The position numbers and the translations under genes are program-made. Below, piece after piece: positions 37,923-47,059 of a stretch of DNA of 64,000 bases (position 1 is its first letter; the number at the start of each line of letters is the position of its first letter). The notes beneath the pieces are model-generated. The model saw only the letters and a program-made list of their open reading frames with translations. It was not told the origin of the DNA and searched no databases. The DNA lies in assembly GCA_023150945.1 (NCBI GenBank), contig JAKLJX010000025.1, forward strand, positions 1 to 64,000, given 5' to 3'. This stretch comes from a bacterium (GTDB lineage: Bacteria; Zhuqueibacterota; Zhuqueibacteria; Zhuqueibacterales; Zhuqueibacteraceae).

Positions 37923-38116
37923 GACCGCGCGGCCGGCCGTGACGACCCATGCAAATGTGCCCCAGCGCCGAACCGTGCAAAGCAACGGTACGAGCAACGC
38001 CGCCTGCGCCCGGAGGTAGCCCGGCTGCGGGCCGCGGCGCAACGACGCAAGTGGCGGCGCCGGGGCTTCCTGATTTGAGATTTATCCCATGAACCACTAG
38101 CCAAATAGGTGGATCG

Positions 38117-39121
38117 ATGAGAAAACGAATTGCAGTCTGGCAACTGAGCTGTCTGCTGGTTGCGCTGGCGGTCGCGCCCGGGATGAGCCAGCAACAAAAG
38201 CTGGCGCAAACCGGCCTGAAATTCCTGACGGTGGCCACTGACGCGCGTGCCACTGCCATCGGCGAGGCCACCGCCACCATGACGGGCTCTTCCGCCGCCC
38301 TGTTTTTCAATCCCGCCGGCATCGCGCGCTTGAACACCAGGGTGGACATTGCCTTGGGCCGCGTGGAATGGATCGCCGATATCAACTATTCCTTCGGCAG
38401 CCTGGCTTTCAGCCCCAGCGATGGCAAGTACGGTGTGTTCGGCCTGAGCTTTCTGTCCGTAGATTATGGCGATGTTTACGGCACCATCCGCGCCGACAAT
38501 GAGGCGGGCTTCCTCGACACGGGCACCTTCCGCCCTACCGCCCTGTCGGTGGGCCTGGGCTATGCCAAAGCCCTTACGGACAAGTTTTCGGTGGGCGGCA
38601 ATGTGCGCTTCGTGAAGCAGGATCTCAAGTCCGCGATCATCGGCTTTGGCGGCGACGGCAGCCAAATTACCACGGACAGCAAGATAGACGTCCTGGCTTT
38701 CGACCTGGGCATCATTTACCGCACCGGTTTCAAGAGCCTGGACTTCGGCATGAACGTGCGCAATTTTTCCAAGGAGCTTAGATATCAGGACGAGACCTTT
38801 CAACTGCCCTTGACGTTCGAGATCGGCCTGTCCATGAATGCCATGGATCTGCTGGCGGAGGCGGACTCGCCGCACGATTTCGTGCTCGCCGTGGATGCGC
38901 TGCATCCCCGCGACTATGACGAACAGATCAAACTCGGCGGCGAATACGTGTTTCTCGACGCCTTCGCCCTGCGCGCCGGATACATTTTCCCCAGTGATGA
39001 GCACAACCTCAGCCTGGGCGCCGGCTTCCGCAAGGGCTCCAACCTGGCGCTGGACTATGCCTACACGCCTTTTGGCCTCTTCGACCAAGTCCATCGCTTC
39101 TCGGTGAAATTCGGCTACTGA
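38117..39121 (+). CDS. PorV/PorQ-family outer-membrane protein
   Basis: The 334 residues carry a signal peptide (MRKRIAVWQLSCLLVALAVAPGMSQQ) and the family opening GLKFLTVATDARATAIGEATATMTGSSAALFFNPAGIARL. Beta-barrel strands follow to a terminal FSVKFGY. PorV in Bacteroidetes is the FadL-like shuttle that hands type IX substrates to the attachment complex; related proteins (UPF0164) are common in FCB lineages with sorting-domain proteins. Its position next to several such proteins fits a part in their secretion or anchoring. The ATG is preceded by AGGTGGA. Confidence 0.87.
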   Translation: MRKRIAVWQLSCLLVALAVAPGMSQQQKLAQTGLKFLTVATDARATAIGEATATMTGSSAALFFNPAGIARLNTRVDIALGRVEWIADINYSFGSLAFSPSDGKYGVFGLSFLSVDYGDVYGTIRADNEAGFLDTGTFRPTALSVGLGYAKALTDKFSVGGNVRFVKQDLKSAIIGFGGDGSQITTDSKIDVLAFDLGIIYRTGFKSLDFGMNVRNFSKELRYQDETFQLPLTFEIGLSMNAMDLLAEADSPHDFVLAVDALHPRDYDEQIKLGGEYVFLDAFALRAGYIFPSDEHNLSLGAGFRKGSNLALDYAYTPFGLFDQVHRFSVKFGY

Positions 39122-39160
39122 AACGCTTTTTGACCACGTTCAAATTGCAATGGGACGACG

Positions 39161-40411
39161 ATGAGAAGATCCACTCTTTATTCCACCGCCAGAAAGCTGC
39201 TGGCCGCCCTGCCCGTCGGCCTCCTGCTCGGCGCTTTCGTGGCAGGCTGCGAGGATGAACCGACTCCCAGCCTGTTCGATCCGAATTACGTCAGCCGGCC
39301 GGCGCCGGTGATCACCAGCGTCACCCCGCCGGATACTTTTGCTGGCATCGGCATTGTCACGATCAACGGCCAGAACTTCTCCTCCACCAAGGAGGAAAAC
39401 CTGGTCTATTTCGATGCCGCGCTCGGCACCGTGCTGGAGGCCTCTGCCACCTTGCTGAAGGTGAAGGCGCCCAATCTGCCGAAAGACAACATCAACTTGA
39501 AAATCGCGGTACGGAATGCCGACAAGTTCAGCAACATCATCTCCTACCGGCTGCTGGAGGCGGTCAGCGAGTTCAAACTGCTTGACAAAGCGGAATCACC
39601 CTGGGCCGTCACGTTGGATGCGCAGGGCAATGCCTATATCTCCTTTGTCAATAACAATGTCGCCAGCCAGTCCGGCGTTGCGAAGTTCACGCCGGACGGC
39701 ACGCGCAGCAGCTTTTCGCCCAAGCCCACCGGCACGCCGACGCGCTACACTTCACTCAAGGTCGGGCCGGGCGGTTTTCTCTACGGCCTGACGCTGGAAC
39801 GCCGCATCATTCAAATCCCGGCGGCCGGCGGCAACCCCACCAACTGGGTGGTGCTGCCCACCACGACCACACGACTTTATGACATGGATTTCGACCGCGA
39901 GGGCAACCTGTGGCTGGGCGGCAACAACCCGGAGGTCTATCGCGTCAAGCAGGACAAGACCGTACGCAACTTTCCGTTTGTGGCAAATGTGCGGTCGGTG
40001 CGCGTTTTCAGCGATCATCTCTACCTGGCCGGCAACCGTGACGGCGCGGAGAAGGTTTGGCGCTTCCAGATTGTGTCAGCCGACCAGTTGGGCCCGGAGG
40101 AGGAGTATTTCAATTTCTCGGCTTCGCCCTTCGGTGCGGGCGGCGCCGGTGTCTTCGCGATTACATTTGCCGCTGACGGCGACATGTATGTCGGCACGGA
40201 TGCGCCGGAGGCTGTCGTCGTGGTGCATCCCAACAAAACCGCGGAAGCGCTCTATCCCGGCCTGTTTCAACCCAAGAGCTTGAGCTTTGGCTGGGACAAA
40301 AGCACGTATTTGTACGCGATCCGGGAAGCCAGCGGCGGCAGCACGCAAGCCCTGCTCAAGATCAACACTGTGAAGGGCGGTGCGCCCTATTACGGCCGCG
40401 GCGACAACTAG
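39161..40411 (+). CDS. lipoprotein with IPT/TIG domain and beta-propeller
   Basis: The 416 residues begin with a lipoprotein signal (LLAALPVGLLLGAFVAGC, Cys30). An IPT/TIG Ig-like domain follows (about 47-130; APVITSVTPPDTFAGIGIVTINGQNFSSTKEENLVYFD). After it comes an NHL/SMP-30-like propeller (about 135-416; SPWAVTLDAQGNAYISFVNN, YDMDFDREGNLWLGGNNPEVYRV, AITFAADGDMYVGTDAPEAVVVV). It likely binds a ligand or partner at the outer membrane. It starts 39 bases after the PorV-like gene, so the two are probably one operon. Confidence 0.85.
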   Translation: MRRSTLYSTARKLLAALPVGLLLGAFVAGCEDEPTPSLFDPNYVSRPAPVITSVTPPDTFAGIGIVTINGQNFSSTKEENLVYFDAALGTVLEASATLLKVKAPNLPKDNINLKIAVRNADKFSNIISYRLLEAVSEFKLLDKAESPWAVTLDAQGNAYISFVNNNVASQSGVAKFTPDGTRSSFSPKPTGTPTRYTSLKVGPGGFLYGLTLERRIIQIPAAGGNPTNWVVLPTTTTRLYDMDFDREGNLWLGGNNPEVYRVKQDKTVRNFPFVANVRSVRVFSDHLYLAGNRDGAEKVWRFQIVSADQLGPEEEYFNFSASPFGAGGAGVFAITFAADGDMYVGTDAPEAVVVVHPNKTAEALYPGLFQPKSLSFGWDKSTYLYAIREASGGSTQALLKINTVKGGAPYYGRGDN

Positions 40412-40439
40412 TAGCGTTCTGTTACCGTGATTTCGTCGC

Positions 40440-40878
40440 CCTGCCCCCTGGTGGGGCATTGCTCCAATCCGTGAGTTCATTGGCATCAACAGCGATCCAC
40501 AAGGGATCGGAATTACACAGAATGAAGATCTCGGAGCCCTGCCCCCTGGTGGGGCATTGCTCCAATCTGTGAGTTCATTGGCCTCAACAGCGATCCACAA
40601 GGGATCGGGACTACGAAGGCATTGCTCCAATCCGTGAGCTCATTGGCCTCAACAGCGATCCACAAGGGATCGGGACTACGGAGGCATTGCTCCAATCCGT
40701 GAGTTCATTGGCCTCAACAGCGATCCACAAGGGATCGGGACTACGAAGGCATTGCTCCAATCCGTGAGTTCATTGGCCTCAACAGCGATCCACAAGGGAT
40801 CGGGACTACGAGGGCATTGCTCCACCCCGTGAATTCATTGGCCTCAACAGCGATCCACGAGGAATCGGGACTACGAAG
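40440..40878. repeat. six-copy tandem repeat array, 65-bp unit
   Basis: Units beginning GGCATTGCTCCAATCCGTGA start near 40455, 40553, 40618, 40683, 40748 and 40813. Five intervals are 98, 65, 65, 65 and 65 bases. The first two copies carry an extra GC-rich head (CCCTGCCCCCTGGTGGGG). Each unit contains the hairpin GATCC-ACAA-GGGATC and ends GGGACTACGA. No ORF of note crosses it. The last copy is the most diverged. It fills most of the 610-base gap between two plus-strand genes. A relative lies at 62583-62701. Confidence 0.93.
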
Positions 40879-41022
40879 AGCGGCCCGCAAGGGAGCTAGG
40901 CTTCATCGGACTCATTTGATCTACGCAATCAGGAAAGGAGGCTGGGCAAGAAAGAACGTTTGCTGCGTCTCATAATTCTTCAGCAGTATCCATCCAATTC
41001 ATCTTCGTGAAGGGAGAAAGCT

Positions 41023-43275
41023 ATGTCTAAATGGCTATCAGCCTTGGTCGTCGTTCTCGCGCTGGCGGCAACCAGCAGCCAGGCGCAATGGAAATTCGCC
41101 GGCAATTTTCCCAACGACAATTTCAAAGGCAATTCGGGCGGACACGGCATCGCGGTCGATCCCGACGGCAAGGTCTGGGTGCAGATCTTCGGTGTCAGTG
41201 ACAGCATCACCACCGCGGCCGGCAACAAAAGAGCCACGCGCGTGCTCAATGTCTTCAACCCCGACGGCACCCCGGCGCCGTTTTCACCGATCAAGACCAT
41301 CACCGTCGGCGGCGTGACCGACACGCTGTACAACAGCGCCCGCGGCATGCGCACCGATTATGACGGCAACATTTTGGCGGTTCATTTCGATGCAGTTTAT
41401 CGGATCGACTACAAGACCGGTGCCGGCTTGGCCAAAGTGATACCGACGACAGGCGTCACGCTCACTGCGCCGGCGGTCGATGCCCAGGGCAATCTCTTCA
41501 CCGCTCCGGTGATTCCCCCGGCGGCGATCAAGATTTTCGACAAGGATTTCAATTTCCTGGGCAATGCGGTGGACAGCTCGGTGGGCTTCTCCCGCAGCTT
41601 TGAAGTCGGCAAAGACGGCAACACCATTTATTGGTGCGGTTATACCACGCACGCGATTTACAAGTACACCCGTCCCGACGAGTTCTCCGCCTTCGCCGTC
41701 ACCGACACGCTGTTGAAGGGCTTTGACTGCGAATCCGTGGCGTGGGACCCGACCGGCAGCCTGCTTTGGTTCAGCGCCGGCTCCTACAATGATCGGCCCA
41801 ACCGTTTCCCCGGCGCCACCACTTACTGGAAACCCAACACCTGGTACGCCTACGATCCGGTGAACAACAAAGTGGTGGATGAGATCGAGTGGAAGCTCAA
41901 CACGCCCATGAATGCCAATGAGCGGCCGCGCGGCATCGCCTTCAGCCCGGATGGCAACACCGCGTACGTGCTCTGCTTCGGCGCCAGCGACTATCCAATC
42001 GTGCAGAAGTTCGAGCGCCTGCAAAGCAGTTTCCCGGCCACCTCGAAGAGCAATTTCCCGAACGACAATTTCAAGGGCAATTCGGGCGGCCACGGCATCG
42101 CGGTCGACCCGGACGGCAAGGTCTGGGTGCAGATCTTCGGTGTCAGTGACAGCATCACCACGGCGGCCGGCAACAAGAGAGCCACGCGCGTGCTCAATGT
42201 CTTCAACCCCGATGGCACCCCAGCGCCGTTCTCACCGATCAAGACCATCACCGTCGGCGGCGTGACCGACACGCTGTACAACAGCGCCCGCGGCATGCGC
42301 ACCGATTATGACGGCAACATTTTGGCGGTTCATTTCGATGCAGTTTATCGTCTCGACTACAAGACCGGTGCCGGCTTGGCCAAAGTGATACCGACGACAG
42401 GCGTCACGCTCACTGCGCCGGCGGTCGATGCCCAGGGCAACCTCTTCACCGCGCCGGTGATTCCCCCGGCCGCGATCAAGATTTTCGACAAGGATTTCAA
42501 CTTCCTGGGCAATGCGGTGGACAGCTCGGTGGGCTTCTCCCGCAGCTTTGAAGTCGGCAAAGACGGCAACACCATTTACTGGTGCGGTTATACTACGCAC
42601 GCAGTTTACAAGTACACCCGTCCGGACGAGTTTTCGGCCTTCGCCGTCACCGACACGCTGTTGAAGGGCTTTGACTGCGAATCCGTGGTGTGGGATCCCA
42701 ACGGCACCCAGCTCTGGTTCAGCGCCGGCTCTTACAATGATCTGCCCAACCGCTTCCCGGGCGCGACGACTTTCTGGAAGCCGAATGTTTGGTATGCCTA
42801 TGATCCGGCGACCAAGGAAGTCGTCGATTGGATCGAATGGCAGCTCAACACCCCGGCGAGTGTCAACGAGCGGCCGCGCGGCATCGCCTTCAGCCCGAAT
42901 CGCAACATTGCCTACGTGCTCTGCTTCGGCGCCAGCGACTATCCGATCGTGCAGAAGTTCATGCGCGTGGGCACCAGCGTGGAAGGCCGGGAGAGCAACT
43001 GGGCCTATGTGGAAACCTTCCAGTTGTTCCAGAATTATCCCAACCCGTTCAACCCGCAGACCACGATCCCCTTCAGCTTGCAGAAGCAGGGGCGCGTGCA
43101 GGTGGTGGTGTTCGACATGATGGGCCGCCAGGTTGCCACCCTGGTTGATCAGATGATGGCGCCCGGCAGCCACAACCTGACCTTCGATGCCACCGGCTTG
43201 GCCACCGGCACCTATTACTATCGCCTGAAATTCGAGAACGAAGTTCTCACCAAGCGCATGCTGTTCGTGAAATAG
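41023..43275 (+). CDS. secreted propeller-type protein with recent internal duplication and T9SS-type C-terminal domain
   Basis: The 750 residues open with a signal peptide (MSKWLSALVVVLALAATSSQA). Two nearly identical copies of a roughly 300-residue beta-propeller-like region follow (first from about residue 27, second from about 343), with repeats such as GIAVDPDGKVWVQIF and GMRTDYDGNILAVHFDAVYR. The C-terminal sorting domain runs YPNPFNPQTTIPFSLQKQ to TGTYYYRLKFENEVLTKRMLFVK. The copies are offset by 948 bases and differ at only a few residues (for example I or L after VYR, A or V in CESVxWDP). AAGGGAG precedes the ATG. A strong terminator follows the stop. Confidence 0.88.
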   Translation: MSKWLSALVVVLALAATSSQAQWKFAGNFPNDNFKGNSGGHGIAVDPDGKVWVQIFGVSDSITTAAGNKRATRVLNVFNPDGTPAPFSPIKTITVGGVTDTLYNSARGMRTDYDGNILAVHFDAVYRIDYKTGAGLAKVIPTTGVTLTAPAVDAQGNLFTAPVIPPAAIKIFDKDFNFLGNAVDSSVGFSRSFEVGKDGNTIYWCGYTTHAIYKYTRPDEFSAFAVTDTLLKGFDCESVAWDPTGSLLWFSAGSYNDRPNRFPGATTYWKPNTWYAYDPVNNKVVDEIEWKLNTPMNANERPRGIAFSPDGNTAYVLCFGASDYPIVQKFERLQSSFPATSKSNFPNDNFKGNSGGHGIAVDPDGKVWVQIFGVSDSITTAAGNKRATRVLNVFNPDGTPAPFSPIKTITVGGVTDTLYNSARGMRTDYDGNILAVHFDAVYRLDYKTGAGLAKVIPTTGVTLTAPAVDAQGNLFTAPVIPPAAIKIFDKDFNFLGNAVDSSVGFSRSFEVGKDGNTIYWCGYTTHAVYKYTRPDEFSAFAVTDTLLKGFDCESVVWDPNGTQLWFSAGSYNDLPNRFPGATTFWKPNVWYAYDPATKEVVDWIEWQLNTPASVNERPRGIAFSPNRNIAYVLCFGASDYPIVQKFMRVGTSVEGRESNWAYVETFQLFQNYPNPFNPQTTIPFSLQKQGRVQVVVFDMMGRQVATLVDQMMAPGSHNLTFDATGLATGTYYYRLKFENEVLTKRMLFVK

Positions 43276-43308
43276 CGAGGCGATAGAAAGCAATTCAGGC
43301 CTTTCCCA

Positions 43309-43341
43309 AGGGCGCGAGGGGAATCCCCCCGCGCCCTTTTC
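43309..43341 (+). terminator. terminator after the duplicated propeller gene
   Basis: AAGGGCGCGAGGGG pairs with CCCCCGCGCCCTT around a short AATC-type loop, followed by TTTT. It lies about 35 bases after the stop at 43275. The 228 bases from here to the next start hold nothing else I can support. Confidence 0.85.
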
Positions 43342-43569
43342 GTTGTTGCATTGAGGCGCTTGCTTTTGCGCGGTGATCTGCCTACTATTGTTCAGATCAT
43401 TGCGTAGATTCTCTGGCCCGCATGTATCCTTTGGCTGTCAAAGGCCTGTCACCGGCACGCTTCCAGCAGGATCGTGCGAGCCGCCGCAACTCGCCACGCA
43501 AGCAGGCACAGGAAAACGTTGGGCTGGCAACGCTCAGTTGGCAATCAAGCAATGGAGGCTTGCATCGCC

Positions 43570-44259
43570 ATGATGCAACACTACAACACCATCATCCAGG
43601 TCGAATTTGAGCGGCCGCGCGTCATCCCACCACAACCGCCGCATGAAGAACCCCGGCTGGCACTGGGGTATTTTCAGCAGTTCTTCAGCACGGAAGCCTC
43701 AGTCAAGAAATCAAAAGACTTGATTCGCGACCATCTCCGGCACGAAGAGCCCGAGGCCAGCGCCTACAACCTGCGTTTCAGCCGGATCGCGACAATAGAG
43801 GATCGGGAAAGCCTGGAAAGACTCATGGCGCAGGGCAAAACGAAACGTGCCACCCCAAAACGGGAGGACCGAGGCGAGACCGGCATCTGGTATTACGGAG
43901 AAAAAAGCTACTACACCAACCCGGAAGAGAGTGCGGCGCTGACTCTCATCGCAGAGATGGAAACGAACGAGGAAGACGACTGGCCGGGCTACGACGGGCA
44001 ATGCCAAGCCTGCGATGCCTACGGTCGCGTGGACGACATGTCGCTGTGTGACGAGTGCGCGGGGAAATTCGAGCGCGACATGATCCGCCAACGCCAATGG
44101 GACTACAGTGCCTCCGCCTTTGCACTGCCGGTGGAATTCCGGGAGGGGCTGCGCAGTGAAGTCATCAGAAAATACGGCAGCAAACTCGAACTGATTGCGC
44201 CTTCTCCGCAACCCGAAAAGGGCGACACAAAGCGCCGCCGCAAAGGGAAGAAAAGGTGA
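43570..44259 (+). CDS. hypothetical protein with CxxC zinc-ribbon-like segment
   Basis: The 229 residues contain no signal peptide or membrane segment. A charged N-terminal half is followed by CQACDAYGRVDDMSLCDEC (two CxxC pairs 12 residues apart, about residues 143-161), which could bind zinc. The C-terminal tail is very basic (KRRRKGKKR). I do not recognise a family. The ATG at 43570 has GGAGG 11 bases upstream; the frame is open 32 codons further up. Its stop is 31 bases before the next gene. It is the only soluble, basic protein among the secreted proteins of this region. Confidence 0.65.
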   Translation: MMQHYNTIIQVEFERPRVIPPQPPHEEPRLALGYFQQFFSTEASVKKSKDLIRDHLRHEEPEASAYNLRFSRIATIEDRESLERLMAQGKTKRATPKREDRGETGIWYYGEKSYYTNPEESAALTLIAEMETNEEDDWPGYDGQCQACDAYGRVDDMSLCDECAGKFERDMIRQRQWDYSASAFALPVEFREGLRSEVIRKYGSKLELIAPSPQPEKGDTKRRRKGKKR

Positions 44260-44290
44260 TGGCTTGAAACGTAAAAACCTGCGAGGTTCT

Positions 44291-46654
44291 ATGAAGAAAG
44301 CGCTACTGTTATGCTCGCTGCTTTTGCTCACCGTGTCCTTTTCCACCTCCGCGCAATCCCTGCCGCCCAAGCGTGAGTTTCGTGGGGCGTGGATCGCCAC
44401 CGTCATCAATCTCGACTGGCCCAGCTCGCCGTTTCTCACGCCCGCCGCCCAGCGCGCCGAGTTGGTGCGGCTGCTGGATGAATTACAGACCCACCATGTG
44501 AATGCCGTGATCTTTCAAGTCCGCTCCGAAGCGGATGCCATGTACCCCTCGACACTCGAGCCCTGGTCTTTCTGGCTGACCGGCGGCCAGGGCTTGGCGC
44601 CTTCGCCCTTCTATGATCCGTTGGAGTTTGCGATTCAAGAAGCGCACAAGCGCGGCATGGAGCTGCATGCCTGGTTCAATCCCTATCGCGTCTCGCGGGA
44701 AGTGGGCAACTATCCCAACGATTCGCGGCACGTTTCAGTGCAACACCCGGATTGGGTGATTCAAATCAGCACGATCAAGATTCTCGATCCCGGTCTGCCG
44801 CAGGCGCGCCAGCACATCACCAACGTGGTGATGGACGTGGTGAGCCGCTACGACGTTGACGGCGTGCACTTCGACGATTATTTCTACCCCTATCCGCCCA
44901 ATCAAATCGGCAATCAAGACGCCGCGACTTTTGCGAATTACAGCCGCGGCTTCACCAACCTCGCGGACTGGCGGCGCGACAACGTCAATCTGCTCATTCA
45001 AACGATTCACGACAGCATTCAAGCGGTCAAGCCGCACGTGAAATTCGGCATGAGCCCGTTCGGCATTTGGAAAAACGGCGTGCCTTCCGGAATCACCGGC
45101 TTGGATGCCTACAGCACGATCTATTGCGACGCGGTGGCCTGGCTGCAGCGGCAGATTGTCGATTACATCACCCCGCAGCTCTACTGGCCCTTCGGCGGTG
45201 GCCAGGATTACGGCAAGCTCATGCCGTGGTGGGCTTCGCAGCGCAATAGCCGGCATTTCTATCCCGGCCAGGCAATCTATCGCGCCGTCAACTGGCCGGC
45301 CAACGAAATTCCGCGGCAGGTGCGCGCCAATCGCGCCAATCCCGGCGTGCAGGGCAGCATCATGTTCCGCGCGCTCTTTTTCCGCGACAATGCCAAGGGC
45401 TTCGCCGACAGCCTGCGCACCGATCTCTTTCGCTATCCCGCCCTGCCGCCGGTGATGGCGTGGAAGGACGGCGTGCTGCCCAATGCCCCGCAGAATTTGC
45501 GCTATGAACGGCTGGCCGCCGGCGGCCCCGCAGCGCTGCGCTGGGAGGTGCCGCCGCCGGCCGGCGACGGCGATACCGCTTCGCGCTATGTCGTCTATCA
45601 TTTCCCGACGCTCAACATCAATCCACTCGCCTTGGAGGATCCCAGCAAAATCGCCGCGGTTGTCGGTGAGAACGCCGCGGTGTTGCCGACTCCGGCGGAC
45701 AATGGTCCGCATTACTACGTGGTGACGGCGCTTGATCGCAATTTCAACGAGAGCATGATGAGCAATGTGATTCAGGTGCTGCCGCCGGCTGCGCCGCTGT
45801 TGGCTCTGCCCGCGAATGGCATGCTCGACCTGGCACCAAACGTCACGTTGAGCTGGTATGCTCCGGCAACCGCGACTTCCTATCACGTGCAGGTGGCCGG
45901 CGATTCCAGCTTTGCAACCGCGCTGCTGGTGAATGAAACCGGGGTGGTGGATACGTTCAAGACGATCAGCGGGCTGGCGGGACAAACCAAGTACTTCTGG
46001 CGAGTAAGCGCGAGCAATGCCGGTGGCACGAGTTTCTTCTCGCAGGCTTTCAGTTTTGCGACGGGATTCCCGGCCGCACCCTTGCTGGTCTCTCCGGCAA
46101 ACAACACCGGTGAGATTGCGCTGAATCCGGTGTTTCAGTGGCGGCGTTCTGCTGCGGCGGATTCCTATGAGCTGCAGGTCGCGCGCAGCCTGACCTTCGA
46201 TTCGACCGCTTTGGTGGTCGATGAAAGCAGCCTGAGCGATACCTCGTTCGCAGCCAGCGGCCTCGAAGCAAATCGCTTCTATTTCTGGCGCGTGCGGGCA
46301 ACCAATGCCATCGGTGCCGGCTTGTGGTCGGAAGCCTGGCGCTTCAAGACCGGCAGCGGCACCGCGGTGGCGGAAAATCCGGAAATCCCGCAGCAATTCA
46401 GCCTGGAGCAGAATTATCCCAACCCGTTCAATCCTGTTACCATCATCGTGTTCAATCTGCCGGCGAACGGCGCGGCGCGCCTGGCGATCTACAACACGCT
46501 GGGGCAGGAAATCGCGGTGTTGGTTGATGAACATCTGGTTGCCGGCCGCCATGAAGTCCCCTTCGACGGCTCTTCACTGGCCTCAGGCGTCTACTTCTAC
46601 CGCTTGCGCTTCGGCGCGCAAGTGCTCACCAAGCGCATGCTGCTGACCAAATAG
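44291..46654 (+). CDS. secreted GHL10-family glycoside hydrolase-like protein with T9SS-type C-terminal domain
   Basis: The 787 residues have a signal peptide (MKKALLLCSLLLLTVSFSTSAQ) and a GHL10/YddW (DUF187) TIM-barrel domain at about 25-400: REFRGAWIATVINLDWPS, VNAVIFQVRSEADAMYPST, GMELHAWFNPYR, YDVDGVHFDDYFYPYP and FGMSPFGIW. Two or three fibronectin III-like domains follow (about 425-690; PAAPLLALPANGMLDLAPNVTLSWYAPATATSYHVQVA). The sorting domain YPNPFNPVTIIVFNLP to YFYRLRFGAQVLTKRMLLTK ends the chain. A polysaccharide or peptidoglycan-related substrate is likely but not shown. GAGG precedes the ATG at 44291. Confidence 0.9.
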   Translation: MKKALLLCSLLLLTVSFSTSAQSLPPKREFRGAWIATVINLDWPSSPFLTPAAQRAELVRLLDELQTHHVNAVIFQVRSEADAMYPSTLEPWSFWLTGGQGLAPSPFYDPLEFAIQEAHKRGMELHAWFNPYRVSREVGNYPNDSRHVSVQHPDWVIQISTIKILDPGLPQARQHITNVVMDVVSRYDVDGVHFDDYFYPYPPNQIGNQDAATFANYSRGFTNLADWRRDNVNLLIQTIHDSIQAVKPHVKFGMSPFGIWKNGVPSGITGLDAYSTIYCDAVAWLQRQIVDYITPQLYWPFGGGQDYGKLMPWWASQRNSRHFYPGQAIYRAVNWPANEIPRQVRANRANPGVQGSIMFRALFFRDNAKGFADSLRTDLFRYPALPPVMAWKDGVLPNAPQNLRYERLAAGGPAALRWEVPPPAGDGDTASRYVVYHFPTLNINPLALEDPSKIAAVVGENAAVLPTPADNGPHYYVVTALDRNFNESMMSNVIQVLPPAAPLLALPANGMLDLAPNVTLSWYAPATATSYHVQVAGDSSFATALLVNETGVVDTFKTISGLAGQTKYFWRVSASNAGGTSFFSQAFSFATGFPAAPLLVSPANNTGEIALNPVFQWRRSAAADSYELQVARSLTFDSTALVVDESSLSDTSFAASGLEANRFYFWRVRATNAIGAGLWSEAWRFKTGSGTAVAENPEIPQQFSLEQNYPNPFNPVTIIVFNLPANGAARLAIYNTLGQEIAVLVDEHLVAGRHEVPFDGSSLASGVYFYRLRFGAQVLTKRMLLTK

Positions 46655-46846
46655 GGCGCGCCGAGACGGTTTGTTCTCGAACCTGGCAAGTTGCCATATG
46701 CCACCGCTCGGAGCAGCCAGCGCAGGCGCCGGCGGCAAGGTTGCGCGCAAGGCCACGCCTGCTGGTTTTTCTCGTATCATCCGCACCGATGGTTTTAGCT
46801 GCGGGCAGTCATCTTTTGCGCGCTGAATACCGCGCACACAACAAGC

Positions 46847-46921
46847 CCCGCCTGGGCGCTCGCTGGGCAGATGCAAGCCGTTCTTGAGCGGCGATTTTCG
46901 CCATGCGTCAGCGCCCGGGCG
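46847..46921. repeat. CGCCCGGGCG-family repeat, diverged copy
   Basis: CCCGCCTGGGCGCT (46847-46860) on the left and GCGCCCGGGCG (46911-46921) on the right form inverted ends 50 bases apart, matching the copies at 26744 and 58038 with one change in the left palindrome. It lies between two convergent genes. Confidence 0.5.
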
Positions 46922-46994
46922 ATGACTTTCGACCCGGCGCCGGAGAGCTTCCCTCCTGTAACGGCAAAACTCAGATACTCCTCCCTTCGCAAAA

Positions 46995-47030
46995 AAAATC
47001 CCACCGCAACCGAAGCTGCGGTGGGATTTT
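46995..47030. terminator. bidirectional terminator between convergent genes
   Basis: AAAATCCCACCGCA (46995-47008) pairs perfectly with TGCGGTGGGATTTT (47017-47030), giving T runs on both strands. CTCCCTTC (46981-46988) and GAAGGGAG (47041-47048) extend the stem outside. It ends the giant gene on the minus strand 30 bases after its stop and can also stop the hydrolase transcript from the left. Confidence 0.88.
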
Positions 47031-47059
47031 CTTTTGTTGTGAAGGGAGGAGTCGGCGAA

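Noticed and set aside
40440-40878. CRISPR array
   Set aside because: Units are 65 bases, nearly identical along their whole length, with no unique spacers and no cas genes nearby. It is a tandem repeat.
44195-44290. Longer N-terminus for the GHL10 hydrolase
   Set aside because: It would overlap the preceding gene and place a basic stretch before the signal peptide. The ATG at 44291 begins the signal peptide directly.
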